Below, piece after piece: positions 39,238-53,614 of a stretch of DNA of 64,000 nt. The stretch spans positions 1 to 64,000 of the forward strand of contig JANBPK010000931.1 of NCBI GenBank assembly GCA_027579435.1, in the 5' to 3' direction. The first letter of the stretch is position 1, and every line of letters starts with the position of its first letter. Below the pieces are notes generated by a model. It did no database searches. It saw only the letters and a program-made list of their open reading frames with translations, and had not been told where the DNA came from. Source of the DNA: Candolleomyces eurysporus (taxonomy: Eukaryota > Basidiomycota > Agaricomycetes > Agaricales > Psathyrellaceae). The translations under genes were made by a program, and so were the position numbers.

Positions 39238-39689
39238 ACTTTCCCATTGAACCTTTTTGGATGCTTCATCATGACCTGTGTTTCTTCTTGGGCGTGTAAT
39301 ATAGGACATCATTAATTCACATCTACATTTTACCTATCTATGAAACCCGTTCGTATTCCGAGGCCAAGGCTCCACACAACGCTTGACCACGGCCAAGTCG
39401 ACCAAGGCACCTCGTTCCGGAGCAGCCAAGATTCACAGCCTTCTGCCTGTATCCGGTCAAAACGCTTGTGGCATGCGGCGAACACGAGGGCCTCGACAGT
39501 TGCCACGGCACCATGTACTCGGTCCAAAACGGCTGTGGTAAGCGTGTTTGAAGTAAAGCATACAAGTACCTAATTACGGTACTTACGGAGGGGGCTAGGG
39601 ATCAATTCATATAAAATGGATCTACGCTGACGCGCTGCTCCCCATATTCGAATTCTACCAACCCATCCGCAACTAGACTCTCTGTGAAA
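39238..39689. other. Intergenic region with the promoter of the Gly-X3 gene
   Basis: About 450 bp containing the 3' flank of the ATRIP-like gene and a TATA-like element at 39609-39616. ORFs on both strands (39330-39573) do not match families. Confidence 0.4.
39609..39616 (+). promoter_or_regulatory. TATA-like element
   Basis: ATATAAAA lies 74 nt upstream of the ATG at 39690, a plausible core-promoter position. Confidence 0.45.
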
Positions 39690-40740
39690 ATGCCAATTGA
39701 CAACACTCCCCTTATGCAGACCAGCGACGCTCTCGGGTACGTGAACCTATTACAACTGCACGTATAACCATGCTCAACCCCGTACCCCAGGTTGAACGTC
39801 GAGAACCATTATTCGGGTGCCTCCCCCTATCTCCAGCCCCAGGTCATCGTCCACTTGGCAGAACCCGAGGGAGGTGCTACGACGCGGAGGTCAAAGTCGC
39901 GACGCAAGAGCTCGGGCAGCCGGAAACCCTCCAAGTCCCCGTCCCGGACCCCACTCGCCATTGCGCGCGCCATCGTCGAAGAGGAGCGACACACGAGCGA
40001 GCTGAAATCCCTCCTTCGCGGGAACGAAGGTCGGCTGGAAGCAGAGATGCGGAGAGCAGAAGAGGCGGTCAGCCGGGCAGACTATGCGGAGCGGAGGGAG
40101 AGGGAGGCGCTGGCGAGCCTCCAGCAGCTAGAAGAGGCCAAGGCGAAGCTGCAGCTAGAGCTTATTGCTATCGAGACTGCGTCCCGAAATTACCAGGTGC
40201 AGTTGGAGCTGACGGAGCGGGAGCTGAGGCTGTGCAGGAGAGACTCGGAGATGTTGCAAGAGGAGGTGAGGGACTTGGACAAGTCTTGTAGACAGGCGCA
40301 GGAGCAGTGTCGGAAATACCAGGTTGCTCTGAGAGCCGCAGAGGCAAAGTCAGATAGCCGAGAGTCTTCGATGCAAATTAGCCTGAAGAAGTGCTTTATC
40401 GACGGCGAGGGCCTGGGCTATGAGAACGGGTATGCAGAGGGATACGAGAACGGGCGAAAAGACGGCAAGCAGCAGGGCATCAAGAGCGGGCGAAAGGAGG
40501 GCCTCCGGGAAGGCAGGGAGCAGGGCCGAATCGAGGAGCGGCGGAATGCGATGGAGGCCATTGACAGATTTCTGGGCAACGGGGTATGTGGGCAATCTCC
40601 TTTTTCGTGACATGTTTTCTGACATACGGGCCACGTTCAGACTGATCACGCAGGAATTAGAAGATGGGCTGCGTCAGTTTACTGTCCGCAAGGCAGCGTT
40701 TCAGACATTGGATCAAACCCGGCAGCACCGTAAAGTTTAA
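39690..40740 (+). CDS. Coiled-coil protein with an eleven-glycine Gly-X3 array
   Basis: Unrecognised protein of 308 residues. Exons 39690-39736, 39791-40583 and 40654-40740 join in phase. After a basic Ser/Arg/Lys-rich part (RRSKSRRKSSGSRKPSKSP) comes a long charged coiled coil (about 39990-40370). Then glycines recur exactly every fourth residue, eleven times, at codons 40404, 40416 and so on to 40524. The three residues between them are charged or polar, first Tyr-Glu-Asn-like and then Lys/Arg/Glu-rich. A short C-terminal exon follows. GX3 arrays occur in Yae1/Lto1-type proteins and FliH, but nothing else here matches those families. Function unknown. Confidence 0.8.
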
Positions 40741-40882
40741 ATAAAGAAACATGGCGATGCCAATCAGCGTGATGCATTGATTATCTTGCATCACCGCTGG
40801 TTGCGGGACGCTCAATCATTTGTACTTATACCTACCTGCTTGCCACTTGATTCTTGACTCCAGAACCTCTTCTCACACTATC

Positions 40883-42075
40883 ATGGCTTCTGCCGTCCCT
40901 CCCAAGCGCAAGGGCCCCAAGGATCTTCCTAAGCTGCCCCCCTCCGCATTTAGTTCCCCCGTCACAGAGTCCTCTGGCATTCTCCCCAGTCCGAGCACCA
41001 TCCAGCCAGAGGCCGTCATCGATGCCAATGTCGTCGTTGCGGATGGAGATGTCGCCCACACCCAGTGGAAGAAAGAGGCTGGCCAGGTCTTGGGTGGCAA
41101 GATTCGTGGGGTCGTCCTTTCATTGCCAGGCGCAGATTTAGACAAGGTTACCAAGGAGTGGGTCCCTTTGCGCCCATTGTGTGTTGTCCTTGTCAAACTC
41201 AAAATCTCCCCAATAGGCTCGAGTCCAGCCCTGATCTCGATAGGATTGTGTCTTTGCGTATTCCTTATGATATCGCAAACCCCGATCCTTCGGTGGAGTC
41301 CCTCTTGGCGTCTGGCAAGGTCCCAACATCCTTGTCTACCGTCTATAGCGCTTCCTCCCCCGAGACAATTGCGGGGCTGAAATGGGCCCTCGAGCGTGGT
41401 AGACCCGTTGACGTTGATGTCCAGGTCGTCTTGACCGACGCTACCCTCGAAGGCTTCGAGGACGTCGTCGGAAAGGCCACCGAAGGAATCGCATCTCCTC
41501 CCCCCATCATTCTCTGTATGTTTTGATCTCTCATCTTGTCGCCTGTGTACTCAAGCTGCCTCGTTTCCAGCCAACGTGCTCCCGCCACCGCATGATCTTG
41601 ATCTTCCAATCATAAAGTTGATGAACCACCCTACATATCTGGCTTTCAGCAACCAGGTCGCTGCATTATCTCTCCTTCCCAATGTGTATATCAAGTTCCT
41701 CCCACCCTCTTGGGACGCACCCACTCCGCAAACACCGTACCCAGGAAGTCCTATCGACACGGCAGACGGCAAGATTCAGAGGGAATGGAAACGCAGGATC
41801 AAACTGTACCGTAAGTTGTCCACTCCGTCGAATGACGCAACCCATATCTGACCGGGTTCTCAGTGGGTCCTGTTTTGGAGGCCTTTGGATACCAACGCAT
41901 CATCTTTGGCTCTTCTCCATCCACTGCTTCTCGCGCCAAGTCCAATGCAGGTGACTGGTACGAGATCGCGAGGGAGTCGTTGGCAGAGCTGGTCTCAGAT
42001 CAAGAGTTCGTCGATGCGGTGTTCCATGGTAACGCTCTCAAGGTCTATGGAAAGGCTGAGGAGAAGAAGCAGTGA
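40883..42075 (+). CDS. Amidohydrolase-fold-like protein with apparently lost metal ligands
   Basis: Starts MASAVPPKRKGPKDLP and has four exons (introns near 41179-41217, 41517-41571 and 41811-41863). The C-terminal part resembles the end of TIM-barrel amidohydrolase-2 proteins: FGYQRIIFGSS, then DWYEIARESLAELV and HGNALKVYG. At the position of the usual first metal motif (DxHxH) the protein reads VIDANVV, and the usual GSDWP reads GSSPS. It may therefore be a catalytically dead relative, or belong to another family with a similar tail. Two other proteins with predicted helices flank it, without a functional link. Confidence 0.55.
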
Positions 42076-42633
42076 ACGGAGGCCGGCTATTTGTGTACTT
42101 GTAAAGAATGAATTCCGTATGTACAATTGAATGGATTGCCAGGTGACCGAAGACAATTGGAAATAGCCACCCAACCTACGCCCCATAAATGACATGAAGT
42201 TTCGAATGGTCACGGTGATCTACCCGAGAATCAGGTCGGTTAGTGCGGGTCCGAGTTTGTTTAAATGTGTGCGTGTGTGCACACAGCGGCGAACTGGAAG
42301 GAATCTGAGGCGTTCGATTTATGGTCATATTGTAGGCGTTCCGCGTCCAAAAAGGAGAATTTGTGGGTCCGATTGAGGGACAAGACGCGACGCGTGTCGA
42401 CGGACCGGCGCTACCGTGATCAACATTGGCTTTGTTCAGCTTCTGCTTCCGAAAGCGTGATGACAGGTTGACCGGTTTCTACTATTTGCACCAGACTACT
42501 TGACGCCTGCACGCACCCACGCACCCATAACGCAACTATGTATATATAGCTGCGTATCTTGCCTATTGCGCAGATACCACTTTTTCCCAAAAGTATCCCA
42601 AAACCCCCTCAAACTTGAACGCCGGGCAGCGCC
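42076..42633. other. Intergenic region with a TATA-like element
   Basis: About 560 bp. A TATATATA lies at 42541-42548, 86 nt before the next start codon. No other structure was recognised. Confidence 0.4.
42541..42548 (+). promoter_or_regulatory. TATA-like element
   Basis: TATATATA at a plausible distance (86 nt) from the ATG at 42634. Confidence 0.45.
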
Positions 42634-45319
42634 ATGACGTCGACATCGAGGGTATTTAGCGGCGACCTTGAGTATGGACGTGGAAGGCAGCACGACTCGT
42701 CGTAAGTCGTTCTGCATACCCATTGACAATTACCGTCCTCACTCCGATATAGGAGCAGTAGGGAGTCGTCTCCCACTCCTGGTGTACGTCGATCCAGCGC
42801 CTTATTGTTGTTGCCGTTGCTCTCTTTGACTGATCTCTTGGGCCTTGTAGCAAAAGCGGAAGCGCGCCTTTTCTCCTGGATCGGACGACGGGGAGCCTGA
42901 TATACCACCCATCGTTGACGACGACACGCCCCCACCTCCGGAACGTCCACTCATTCGCCAAGCCTTTGCCTTTGGAGGTGCTGCCCCAGTCCTCCCCTCC
43001 TCTAGCATCTACAAGGCCACAATGCCAGATACCACCGCTCAGAATATCTTTCTTCCGGGCCAGGCGCCCGAACCCCCCCAAAAAGGCTGCTACAAAGCGA
43101 AAGAAGAAAGGCGATCCGTACAAAGGACAGTCGGGAAGGTTTCGCCTCGACGCCTATAATCCTACCCCTTCAGATGCTCCTCCTGTACAACAGGGACCAG
43201 GCCCCTACGCGTCTGCCTTTCGAGGATATCCGCAAAGACCTCTAGCTCGCTCAGAGTCGCCTGCAGTTGCAGAACGCACCCGATATCCGAGCACATCGGC
43301 GTCTACTGTGCGTGGTTCTCTATCCCCGGCGCCAGCGCCAGCTCCCGCGGTGCATGGAGAACAACGTATATCCAGAAGCCAGTCTGCTGGTTCCAGGAAC
43401 AAATCGGTAGTACCCCAAAATGCGAGGCGGACGCCCCAGATCCAGCTGGAAACTCCTGCTGCCCAAGTCCGCATGTCTTCTGCATCGCATTTGCCAACGC
43501 CTATCGCAGATGGGCTTTCACCGACTTTTCCTCCGTCTTCGGCTGCGTCTACAGCCTCGTCTTCCAGGTCGAGGGGGAACTATTATAGGCAGGATTACGA
43601 CACGGGGCAGGCCCTCGGCCACCATCGAGAATCATCGTTCGATTTCCCGATGCTTCCTCCAGGCTTTGACGCAGACCCACAGCCGCCCAGTCCCCGACCC
43701 ATGGCTATGAGCCACTCTGTTCCATCTCTGGGTGCGTACACGGGCAGCGCCTCGAGGGGATCAAGTGGTAAGATCAGGATTCAAGATCTTAATCATGTGT
43801 GCTGATTACTGACGCCCGCTTTTTACGACAGCCGTCTCGAAGGTACGGCACCCGAATGCAAGGATAATCACTATACTTGCTCAAGATACTCGGAGTGGGA
43901 TCGTGGACCATCAGCTTATCGAGGTCGAAATCCCGGTCAGGCCAAGTGCTGATAGACATGGCGGGTATTGGGCGGATGCTAGGGAGCTGGTAAGGATCTG
44001 TATTGGTGTACTATTCCGTGTAGCTAATTTAAACAATGCATCGCATAGTTGGAGCAGTGGCAGCGCGGTCCAGCTAGGGTAGATGGTAAGCCCTTTCCTT
44101 CGGTGATCGTGAACGAGGCTGAGTCGGTTTCGTTTTTCTATGACTCAGGTCCCGCTCTCGTTTTTACTCTGCGTGGAATATATCGCCAGATTCTGCTCCG
44201 CGTTAGCGCGACCAATGCCGACGATTATATTTCTGGGAGCATTGTCCTAGACCAAGAGAGAACGGTGCATGTGTTCATCGAGAATGTCTGTATTTTTTTT
44301 TTAGCCATTATACGTGATTCTCATGAACTGACCCCCCGTCACCAGCTTCCAACTCCGGGTGCTCCCCCACCACCACCCCCTCAGAGACGGCAAGATTCGT
44401 TCCCGAACCCAAGGCCAGTCGATGTAGTCGACGTCGCAGGACCGCAGGGGCTCGCTTCCAATCCCAAGCAGACGTCGCAACCAACAGCGCGGCTCATTGA
44501 AACCCCGAGGCGGAGGTTCGTTCACCACAGCAGTGATGACGATTATGATGAACCGATGCCTGATGGTCGAAATGCCCGAACGAGCTCCCCTCCTCAACGG
44601 CCAGGCCAAGATGTCACCATGACTGACCCATCGACGCCTTCTGGTTTACATCCTCCTCCTCCCGTGGCTTTGGGTGGCCGACCCGTTTACTTGAAAATAG
44701 CTCCAGCTCCTTCTCGAAGTCAGAGCCCGCCACTGGCGAGCCAAACCCCGAGTCGTTCTAGTGTGCGGGGCAGAAAGGGATACGAGTCGCCATGCCCTGG
44801 GGACGAGCCGGAGAAAGTGGAGGCTGCGATTTGCAAGGCCGTGGATAACCTTATACAGAGAGCTGAGAATGATAAGTGGATAGCGTTTTTCCAGCTCAAG
44901 GCTGACCATGAGACTGCTTCGAATATGGTTGCTCGGTATCGGTTTGTCCAGGAATTGATGGATAAGTATGTGGGTCAACCTGTACCGTTCAAAACTACGA
45001 GCGACTATATCATCGAGGAGGTATGTGTTTTGTCTTGACAACTGGTGTGGAGGCTAAAGTGATCCTTTTATTTTTTAAGAAACATATTATCGATGCTCTT
45101 CGGATTGTTGACGAGGACGGACGGTTTGCGTCGAATTGCACGGAGACTCTGAACCTCCTCAAGCTTTATGGGAAAGGTGGTGAACGGGGCGAACATCCTG
45201 AAGTCGTCAAGCTGTTGGAAGACCAAAGTTTCGCCTATAACGCGAAACCTATTAAACGCTTGCTTCGACTTTTGCGTGAAGTCGATAAGAAATGGATTCA
45301 AGAACATCCTGCCTCATAG
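42634..45319 (+). CDS. Unrecognised protein with Ser/Pro-rich linkers and a helical C-terminal block
   Basis: Starts MTSTSRVFSGDLEYG; introns follow after DSS and TPG, and QKRKRAFSPGSDD begins the next exon. Inside that exon the frame shifts at a seven-C run (43073-43079): with six Cs the reading continues EPPKKAATKRKKKG and stays open. A Ser/Pro-rich linker follows, then a folded-looking segment (KVRHPNARIITILAQD ... LVFTLRGIYRQILLRVSA), another linker, and a helical C-terminus (VEAAICKAVDNLIQRAENDKW ... KRLLRLLREVDKKW). I do not recognise the family. Nuclear localisation is plausible from the basic runs, but this is inference. Confidence 0.7.
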
Positions 45320-45592
45320 ATTTTGNTTTTTTTTTTCGTGCTTTGTCTGCTGTCCTCATACCATTGTTTTCCTCATACCATTGTTCTTCATACCCTTGTT
45401 CCTCATACATACACGCCTTTATATGTACAATGTACAACTAGTTAGCTAGGATTAATTAATAAATCTTGTTATCTGCTACCTGTATAAGGCAAGTGATGTA
45501 AAATAATTGTTGGGCGATTATGATGAGCGAGCGCGTTTCAAAAGTTGGAAGCAGACGCGTAGTTGCTCCTGTCCTCATCCCTCATCTCCACC
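45320..45592. other. Short intergenic region
   Basis: 273 bp. N45326 sits at a T run just after the previous stop. Repeated CCTCATACCATTGTT-like units lie near 45354-45410. Confidence 0.35.
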
Positions 45593-47727
45593 ATGTCCTC
45601 GAGTATTGAGCTTATAAACCCCAAGGCAGAGAGCGTGCGGCGCGCTGCTGCCCTCCAAGTACGTTTATTTCATGGGAAGACAAGCACCGATCTGACGTTG
45701 GAAACCTCCAACAGGTCAATACGACTGGTGCGATGGGCCTTGCGAACGTCGTGAAAGGGAACCTCGGTAAGTCCCCTCAAAGGCTTGCAGAGCATGGTCA
45801 GCAGATGTACCGACACGCTTGGGATATTCTAGGACCCAGGGGAACCCTCAAGATGCTTGTGGATGGTGCAGGGCAGATCAAAATGACAAAAGATGGCAAA
45901 GTCCTGCTCTCCGAGATGCAAATCCAAAACCCCACCGCAGCCATGATCGCCAGGACAGCCGTAGCGCAAGACGAGCAAGTCGGAGATGGAACGACATCGG
46001 TTGTGCTCTTGGTCGGGGAGCTGCTGAAGCAGGCTGATCGATACATATCAGAAGGGGTGCACCCAACTGTGATTGCTGGTGGATTTGACTTGGCGAAAAA
46101 GGAGGCATTGGCTGTGAGTGCTGTTTATATTTTTTTTTTCAATACCAGATATATATATTGACCATCCGACGGTCGTCATAGTTCCTTGACAAGTTCAAGC
46201 AGCCGATTAAGATTGACCGGCCGACACTTATCAGTGTCGCAAACACATCTCTGGACACGAAACTGCCTACCTCGCTAGCGAAGCAGCTCGCCGCCGATGT
46301 TGTCGATGCTGTCCTCACTATCCGACCCCCACCCCCTTCGAAAGGTATGCCTTTTGCTGCTACCGATCTCGGTGAATGTCTCTTGACAGCAAATGTAGAC
46401 TCTGCGGAGCAGTATCGAGAACCTATCGATTTGCACATGGTCGAAATCATGAAAATGCAGCACCGAACAGCATCTGACACTCAGCTCATCCGCGGTCTTG
46501 TCCTCGATCACGGTGCACGGCACCCAGACATGCCCAAACGCGTAGAAAATGCGTTCATTCTGACTCTGAACGTCAGCTTGGAGTATGAGAAAACGTAAGT
46601 CTCTCGACTTCATCGTCCGAACCGCGTGAACCCCAACGATAAATGAATTGAATCAAAACAGTGAAGTGAATTCTGGGTTCTTCTACTCGTCTGCCGAACA
46701 GAGGGAGAAACTCGTGGAATCCGAACGGAGATTCATCGATGCAAAGTTGAAAAAGATTGTAGAGCTCAAGAACCAGGTCTGCGATCAAGCAGTCGACTCG
46801 AAGGAAAAACCAAAGGGCTTCGTCATTATCAACCAGAAAGGTATCGACCCCTTGAGCTTGGATGTCCTCGCAAAGAACGGGATTTTCGCTCTTCGACGAG
46901 CCAAGCGGAGGAATATGGAGAGGTGCGCATCCCCCTGGACCTTTTCACAGCACTTGCCGCATTCTGACAACAATTGACTAACTAGGTTGCAACTGATCTG
47001 CGGAGGCGTCGCTCAAAACTCGGTGGACGATCTGACCCCGGACATCTTGGGCTGGGCAGGACTCGTGTACGAGCACACCCTCGGCGAGGAGAAATACACC
47101 TTTATCGAAGACGTCAAGGACCCCAAATCCGTCACTCTGCTCATCAAGGGACCCAACCCTCACACTACCCAACAAGTCCAAGATGCTCTCCGCGATGGAT
47201 TGAGGGCAGTTAAGAACGCCATTGAAGACGGTGCTCTGGTTCCCGGTGCTGGTGCCTTTGAAGTTGCATGCTCTGCTCATCTCAGCGGACCTGTGAAGAA
47301 GTCTGCCAAGGGCCGAGCAAAGATGGGTGTCCAAGCGTTCGCGGATGCCTTGCTGGTGATTCCCAAAACTCTTGCACAGAATGGTGGTTTCGATGTACAG
47401 GATACCATCGTCGCTCTGCAAGTGCGTCATTGTTCATTCTATTCAATTGCCGCCATGCGCTAACATTTGTTGTAGGATGAAGACGAGGGCGAAATCGTCG
47501 GATTAGATCTCGAGTCGGGTGGAGCAATCGATCCCACGGTCTCTGGCATTTGGGACAACTATCGCGTCAAGAGGCAGATGCTGCACTCATGGTGAGTCTC
47601 ATTTTGACTCATGCTGACTCTCCAACTTAAACCCGCATCCAGTTCGGTCATCGCAGTCAATCTCCTGTCGACGGACGAAATTCTTCGTGCAGGACGCAGT
47701 TCACTCAAGCCCGATGGTCAAGCGTAG
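45593..47727 (+). CDS. CCT6: T-complex chaperonin subunit zeta (CCT6)
   Basis: Subunit of the cytosolic TRiC/CCT chaperonin that folds actin and tubulin. Starts [18 protein letters not shown] and has about seven introns. Chaperonin motifs include [37 protein letters not shown] and GAGAFEV near the end. Zeta-specific blocks are [47 protein letters not shown] and [13 protein letters not shown]. The end reads [14 protein letters not shown]...[10 protein letters not shown]; stop TAG at 47725-47727. Length near 540 residues, as expected. Confidence 0.94.
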
Positions 47728-48312
47728 AGGTTTCTATCATAACATCGATTCTCTGTTCTCATCCTGTTCAACATTACACATGGGTCGGGACTACAATACA
47801 AGACAAGTACAAACGTTGGTTTGAAGGCTCTGAGCTGCACTGAAAATTAACAAGTGAAGTTATGGTAAAAAAAATCGAGGTATAACTAAGCTAAAAATGG
47901 GCTTGCACGAAATAGAAATAAGAAAAATGGTTCGTCCAAAAGCGAAATGCAGAAATCGNTTTTTTTGCGTGGAATAAATATTCGACAGCGATATGAGTCA
48001 AAAAAAAAGATGTTNAAAAAAACCCGATTGTCCAAAACCAATTATTCAGAAGTGTCAGAGGAGCTGTCCCATCCAGCATTAATCAAACATGGGGTCGGTG
48101 CTGCTCCTGGCACTGCCGTAAAGGAAACCTGAGAACTGGGAGAGGAAATGAATGGAGAGGAAATGCGTTTCAATCCGTCGGGCGTTAGATTGTCGTCAGT
48201 AACGCGCCTCAGTGGGTATACATCGCCAAGAGGGGACAGACGATATCTCGGGGAGACATCCTTTATTGAAAATCCGGGTCAATGAGGGTCCAGTAGCGGT
48301 CAGGGGTCGGGT
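47728..48312. other. Intergenic region between converging CCT6 and SET9 genes
   Basis: Both genes end here. It contains A-rich and T-rich runs and Ns at 47959 and 48015 beside homopolymers. No gene was recognised. Confidence 0.4.
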
Positions 48313-51300
48313 TCAACTCACATCGTTCTCTCCTAGAAAGGACTTGGCCGTCCAGCGGGATAAGTAGGAGGCAGTTTTGGACTGAGCCTTAGAAGCTTCA
48401 GTCTTATCTCCCTCGCAGCTATCGACGTCGTCATCGTCGTCGTCTTGACGCTCATCCTTGGGGGCCTGTTTGCGAGCCGAAGCGAGGCGCTCTGGAAGAC
48501 CAGACAACGCGACCCAACGACGTTTGGAGAAGGCGAAAGGGGAGGGTTTGTAGATCAAGGGCGCATGGAGAGAGGGAGGAGCAGGGAGCAGGGCTGACGC
48601 GCTAAGTTCGTCGTCCTCGACAGTCAGAATCTCGGGCGCAGGTGATAGAACGTCTTCGGGGGTGTCCGGAGCGCTCGAGTCATCCTCAGATGACGACTCA
48701 TCGAGGACAACAGGGCCTGCCCAAGCATGCAACGCAAACCGAAGAGGATTGGGGTTGGAAAGCAGACTACCACCCTTGAAACCCGACGTTCGACGAGGCA
48801 TGACCTTTTGATGCGGTTTCGGTGTGTCAGGGTCATCAGACTCTGTGCGAGAAATCTTTGTCCTCCGGTCGTCTTCATCCTCTTCAATCTCTCCATCGTT
48901 TCCACGCTTGCGGCGAGGGGAGGTCCAAGTTCCTCTGGAGTGCTCGTCAGCCCTCTTCCCAGAGCCATTCTTCGGCGATTTTGGAGATTTCGTTAACATC
49001 GAAGCAACGATGTCAGACGACCTTCGCTGTGGTTTGTCCTTCCTGCCGAAGCGACCATTGGTGGCGCGAGGCTGAGAAAAATTGCGTTTGAAAGAAGCTT
49101 CCACACTTTCTTCTTCGATCTTGATGACAACCTCAGATTGCACTTGTACTTTGGACCGAATCCTGGGGGATGACAACCGAGGGCGCCCGCGTTTGCGCTT
49201 GACAGGTTGATCGTCGACAACTCCACGTCGCTGCGACGAGTTGGTTGGAGTGTTAGGCTTGACTTTGATTACAATCTTTTCTGAAACCTTCATCTTCTTT
49301 GAGGGACGTGGACTGTCGTCGGTTTCCTCTCGCTGACGCTTCTTGAGTGTCGTAGCCTCCTCTGCTTGTGCTTGGCGTTTAAGGTATTTGAGAACCTTTT
49401 TGGAGGACTTGGATGCGTTGTCAGCGGGAGTGAGGTCGCGAGGAGTCCAGGAAATAACAGAGCCAGGGGCCGGAGTACGAACGGGCCAGGGTTGCTGGTA
49501 AATGGCAAAGTGGCGTATGCACCTGTAATGAAATTAGCTACCTAGAATTCTGTCATATGAAGAACGAGGCGTACCGAGGGCAATCTTGCTTATGCTTCTT
49601 CCCTTTCCTGCTCTCTGGTCCAAGCCCCCAAACGACCTTGTGATCCACAACAATAACGGGGAGAACGTTCCCACAAGTTGCACAGACAGGAAGCAACTTT
49701 CCGTCAGGGCCTCTTGGTGATTCTTTCTTCGGAGGACCTTCTTTGGCGGTCTCTGTTCGATCTGATCCCGAGGGGCGCGCTCGGAGGACGCGGGCCTCCA
49801 CCTCCTCCTTCTTCACCGATGCGTCTTCCTTCTCCTTCTCGAGGCGGCGAACAGAAGCGGGTGTTGAGGCCGGTGTAACAACGGCCTTTTCCTTACCCTT
49901 GATCGATGTAACCTTGCTTGACGAGGCAAGCGAGCTGGATGCTCGGGTTGAACGCCGAAGGGGAGTAACAGAAGCCGACACAGACGACCCTTCTCGGCTC
50001 GTCTGCAAAGTGACCTGTCGGCTTTGTTGGCGGGTTGTGATAATGGACTGGAAAGGAGTGGACTTTCGGCTTGATGACCGCGTGACAGAGCCTGTGGAAA
50101 GGGACGATAGCGGTGTCAAGGAAGATGAGGAGCCGCGTTCAGAGAGAGGAGTCAGTGCTGAAGACACGGAGCGTGGCGGGGAATTGGGTTCATCGGTAGG
50201 AAGAGAAGTCAAGTCGGAGGAAGCATCGATGTCAACTGAGAGTTCGAGCTCTGGATCGGTCGGGATATCTTTGGCTCCTGCTAAAGGCACTGTGTTGTCG
50301 TCCTCATTCTCGCTCTCGTCGCTCTCTTCATCTTTTGATGCGTTGATGGCGTATACCCCACGACGAGTCCTTCGTTCATTAAGGTTGACTTCTGGCTTTT
50401 CTTCAACGTCACTGTCGGCGTCGCTGGAAGACGAAGTGTCCGAATCGGAGTCGGAGTCAGAACTCGAGCTAACGTTGTCGTCTTGGGGAGTTGGAGCATA
50501 ACCTCCTCTGCCGTTCTTTTCACAGGTCTCGCACAGGCAATGACGATTCCTTTTACCAACTAGAATAGACACCACATGTTAGCATAGAATGTGACCATGG
50601 ACAGAACATCATCACGTACAATAACCATCACCATAATGAGCAGTGATCTCCTCACCAACGGCTATGGGTCGGAGAACTCTGAATGTGATATAGCGACCCT
50701 CTCGGAATAGTTCCACGTTGTTGTCACAATCGTGCTGTCAGGAGGTCTGTCAGGATGCGGATAGTAATTCAGCGTGTAGGAGGAACTGACGTTTACAAAT
50801 CGGGCAGGACCCAAAAACAAGTGGTTCTTCTTCATCGATTTTGAATGAATTACGCTGAAATCCCGCCGTATGTCAGAATCGACCATTCCAGCCCGTTTTA
50901 ACGCCTTGTCCTCTTCGTCGGTAAGGTTGGCCATCGAGCCTTTCAGCTCCGTGATAACGGTACCGGGCGCCAGGGGGCGGGTAGCGAGTACACACAGTTC
51001 AGACTTGCCGGTGTGATGAGAGTACCGAGATGTGTGTGCAATTTCAATTACACCCGAGGGGCTGTATAATTCAAAGTAGCGTGAAGCATGACTGGAGAGA
51101 TGTAATGGCTGGTCAGCTGAATGAATTGTTGAAGGCTGCCAATAAGAACGCACGTCGCAAAGGCGTTGATCTGCTTTTGGGTATATGACCTCAAGTAATA
51201 GCGAACGGCGGGAAACCTGACAGGATTTGATGCGTCAGTCTCAACAACAGCTGGGTGGAGGGCGTCGTGCGCCACGTACGTGAGGAGCTCGTCCACGGCC

Positions 51301-51647
51301 GACCGGACGACCTGGTGCAAGGGACCCTTGGTGACAACAAGCTGAGGAGTCGGAAGAAGCCAGGTGCCGCGTAGACGTCAGATACGTCGCGAGAAGCAGC
51401 GGGATACACGTACGCGTCGAACAATGCGCATGAGGTCGTTGGCGTCGGTCTTGGGGAGCTTGCTCGAGGAGTCCATCTTGTGAACGACCAGCGGCACGGT
51501 TCCGGTGCCCAGTTTCTCGACAAGAAGATGGCTCAGAAAGTCGTCGTCTTTGGAGAGGTCGTGGACATTCATAATCTTGGTTGGCCGCCATGACTGAGTA
51601 CCCGTCTGGAGGACGGGGGTACTGGACGAGGACGATGCTGGTGCCAT
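48313..51647 (-). CDS. SET9: Histone H4-K20 methyltransferase SET9/Suv4-20 type
   Basis: Nuclear histone lysine methyltransferase. Start MAPASSSSS at 51647; an internal MNVHDLSKDDD is an alternative. The family N-terminus includes SKDDDFLSHLLVEKLGT. The SET domain shows ELCVLATRPLAPGTVI, the cofactor motif NHDCDNNVELF, the late VGEEITAHYGDGYFG and a post-SET-like CLCETC. The SET domain is broken by several short introns. A long basic/acidic tail follows, with a CX2C...CX2C pair (CATCGNV ... DCPRCIRH, the last Cys after an intron) and an AT-hook-like KRKRGRPRLSS. The stop is read from 48315. The tail is much longer than the catalytic part, and its function is not known. Confidence 0.88.

Positions 51648-53614
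<1,967 letters not shown>

Noticed and set aside
39770..40291. 173-codon ORF in another frame of the coiled-coil gene
   Set aside because: The alternative frame (39791-40583) splices cleanly to an ATG and a stop, and carries the Gly-X3 array.
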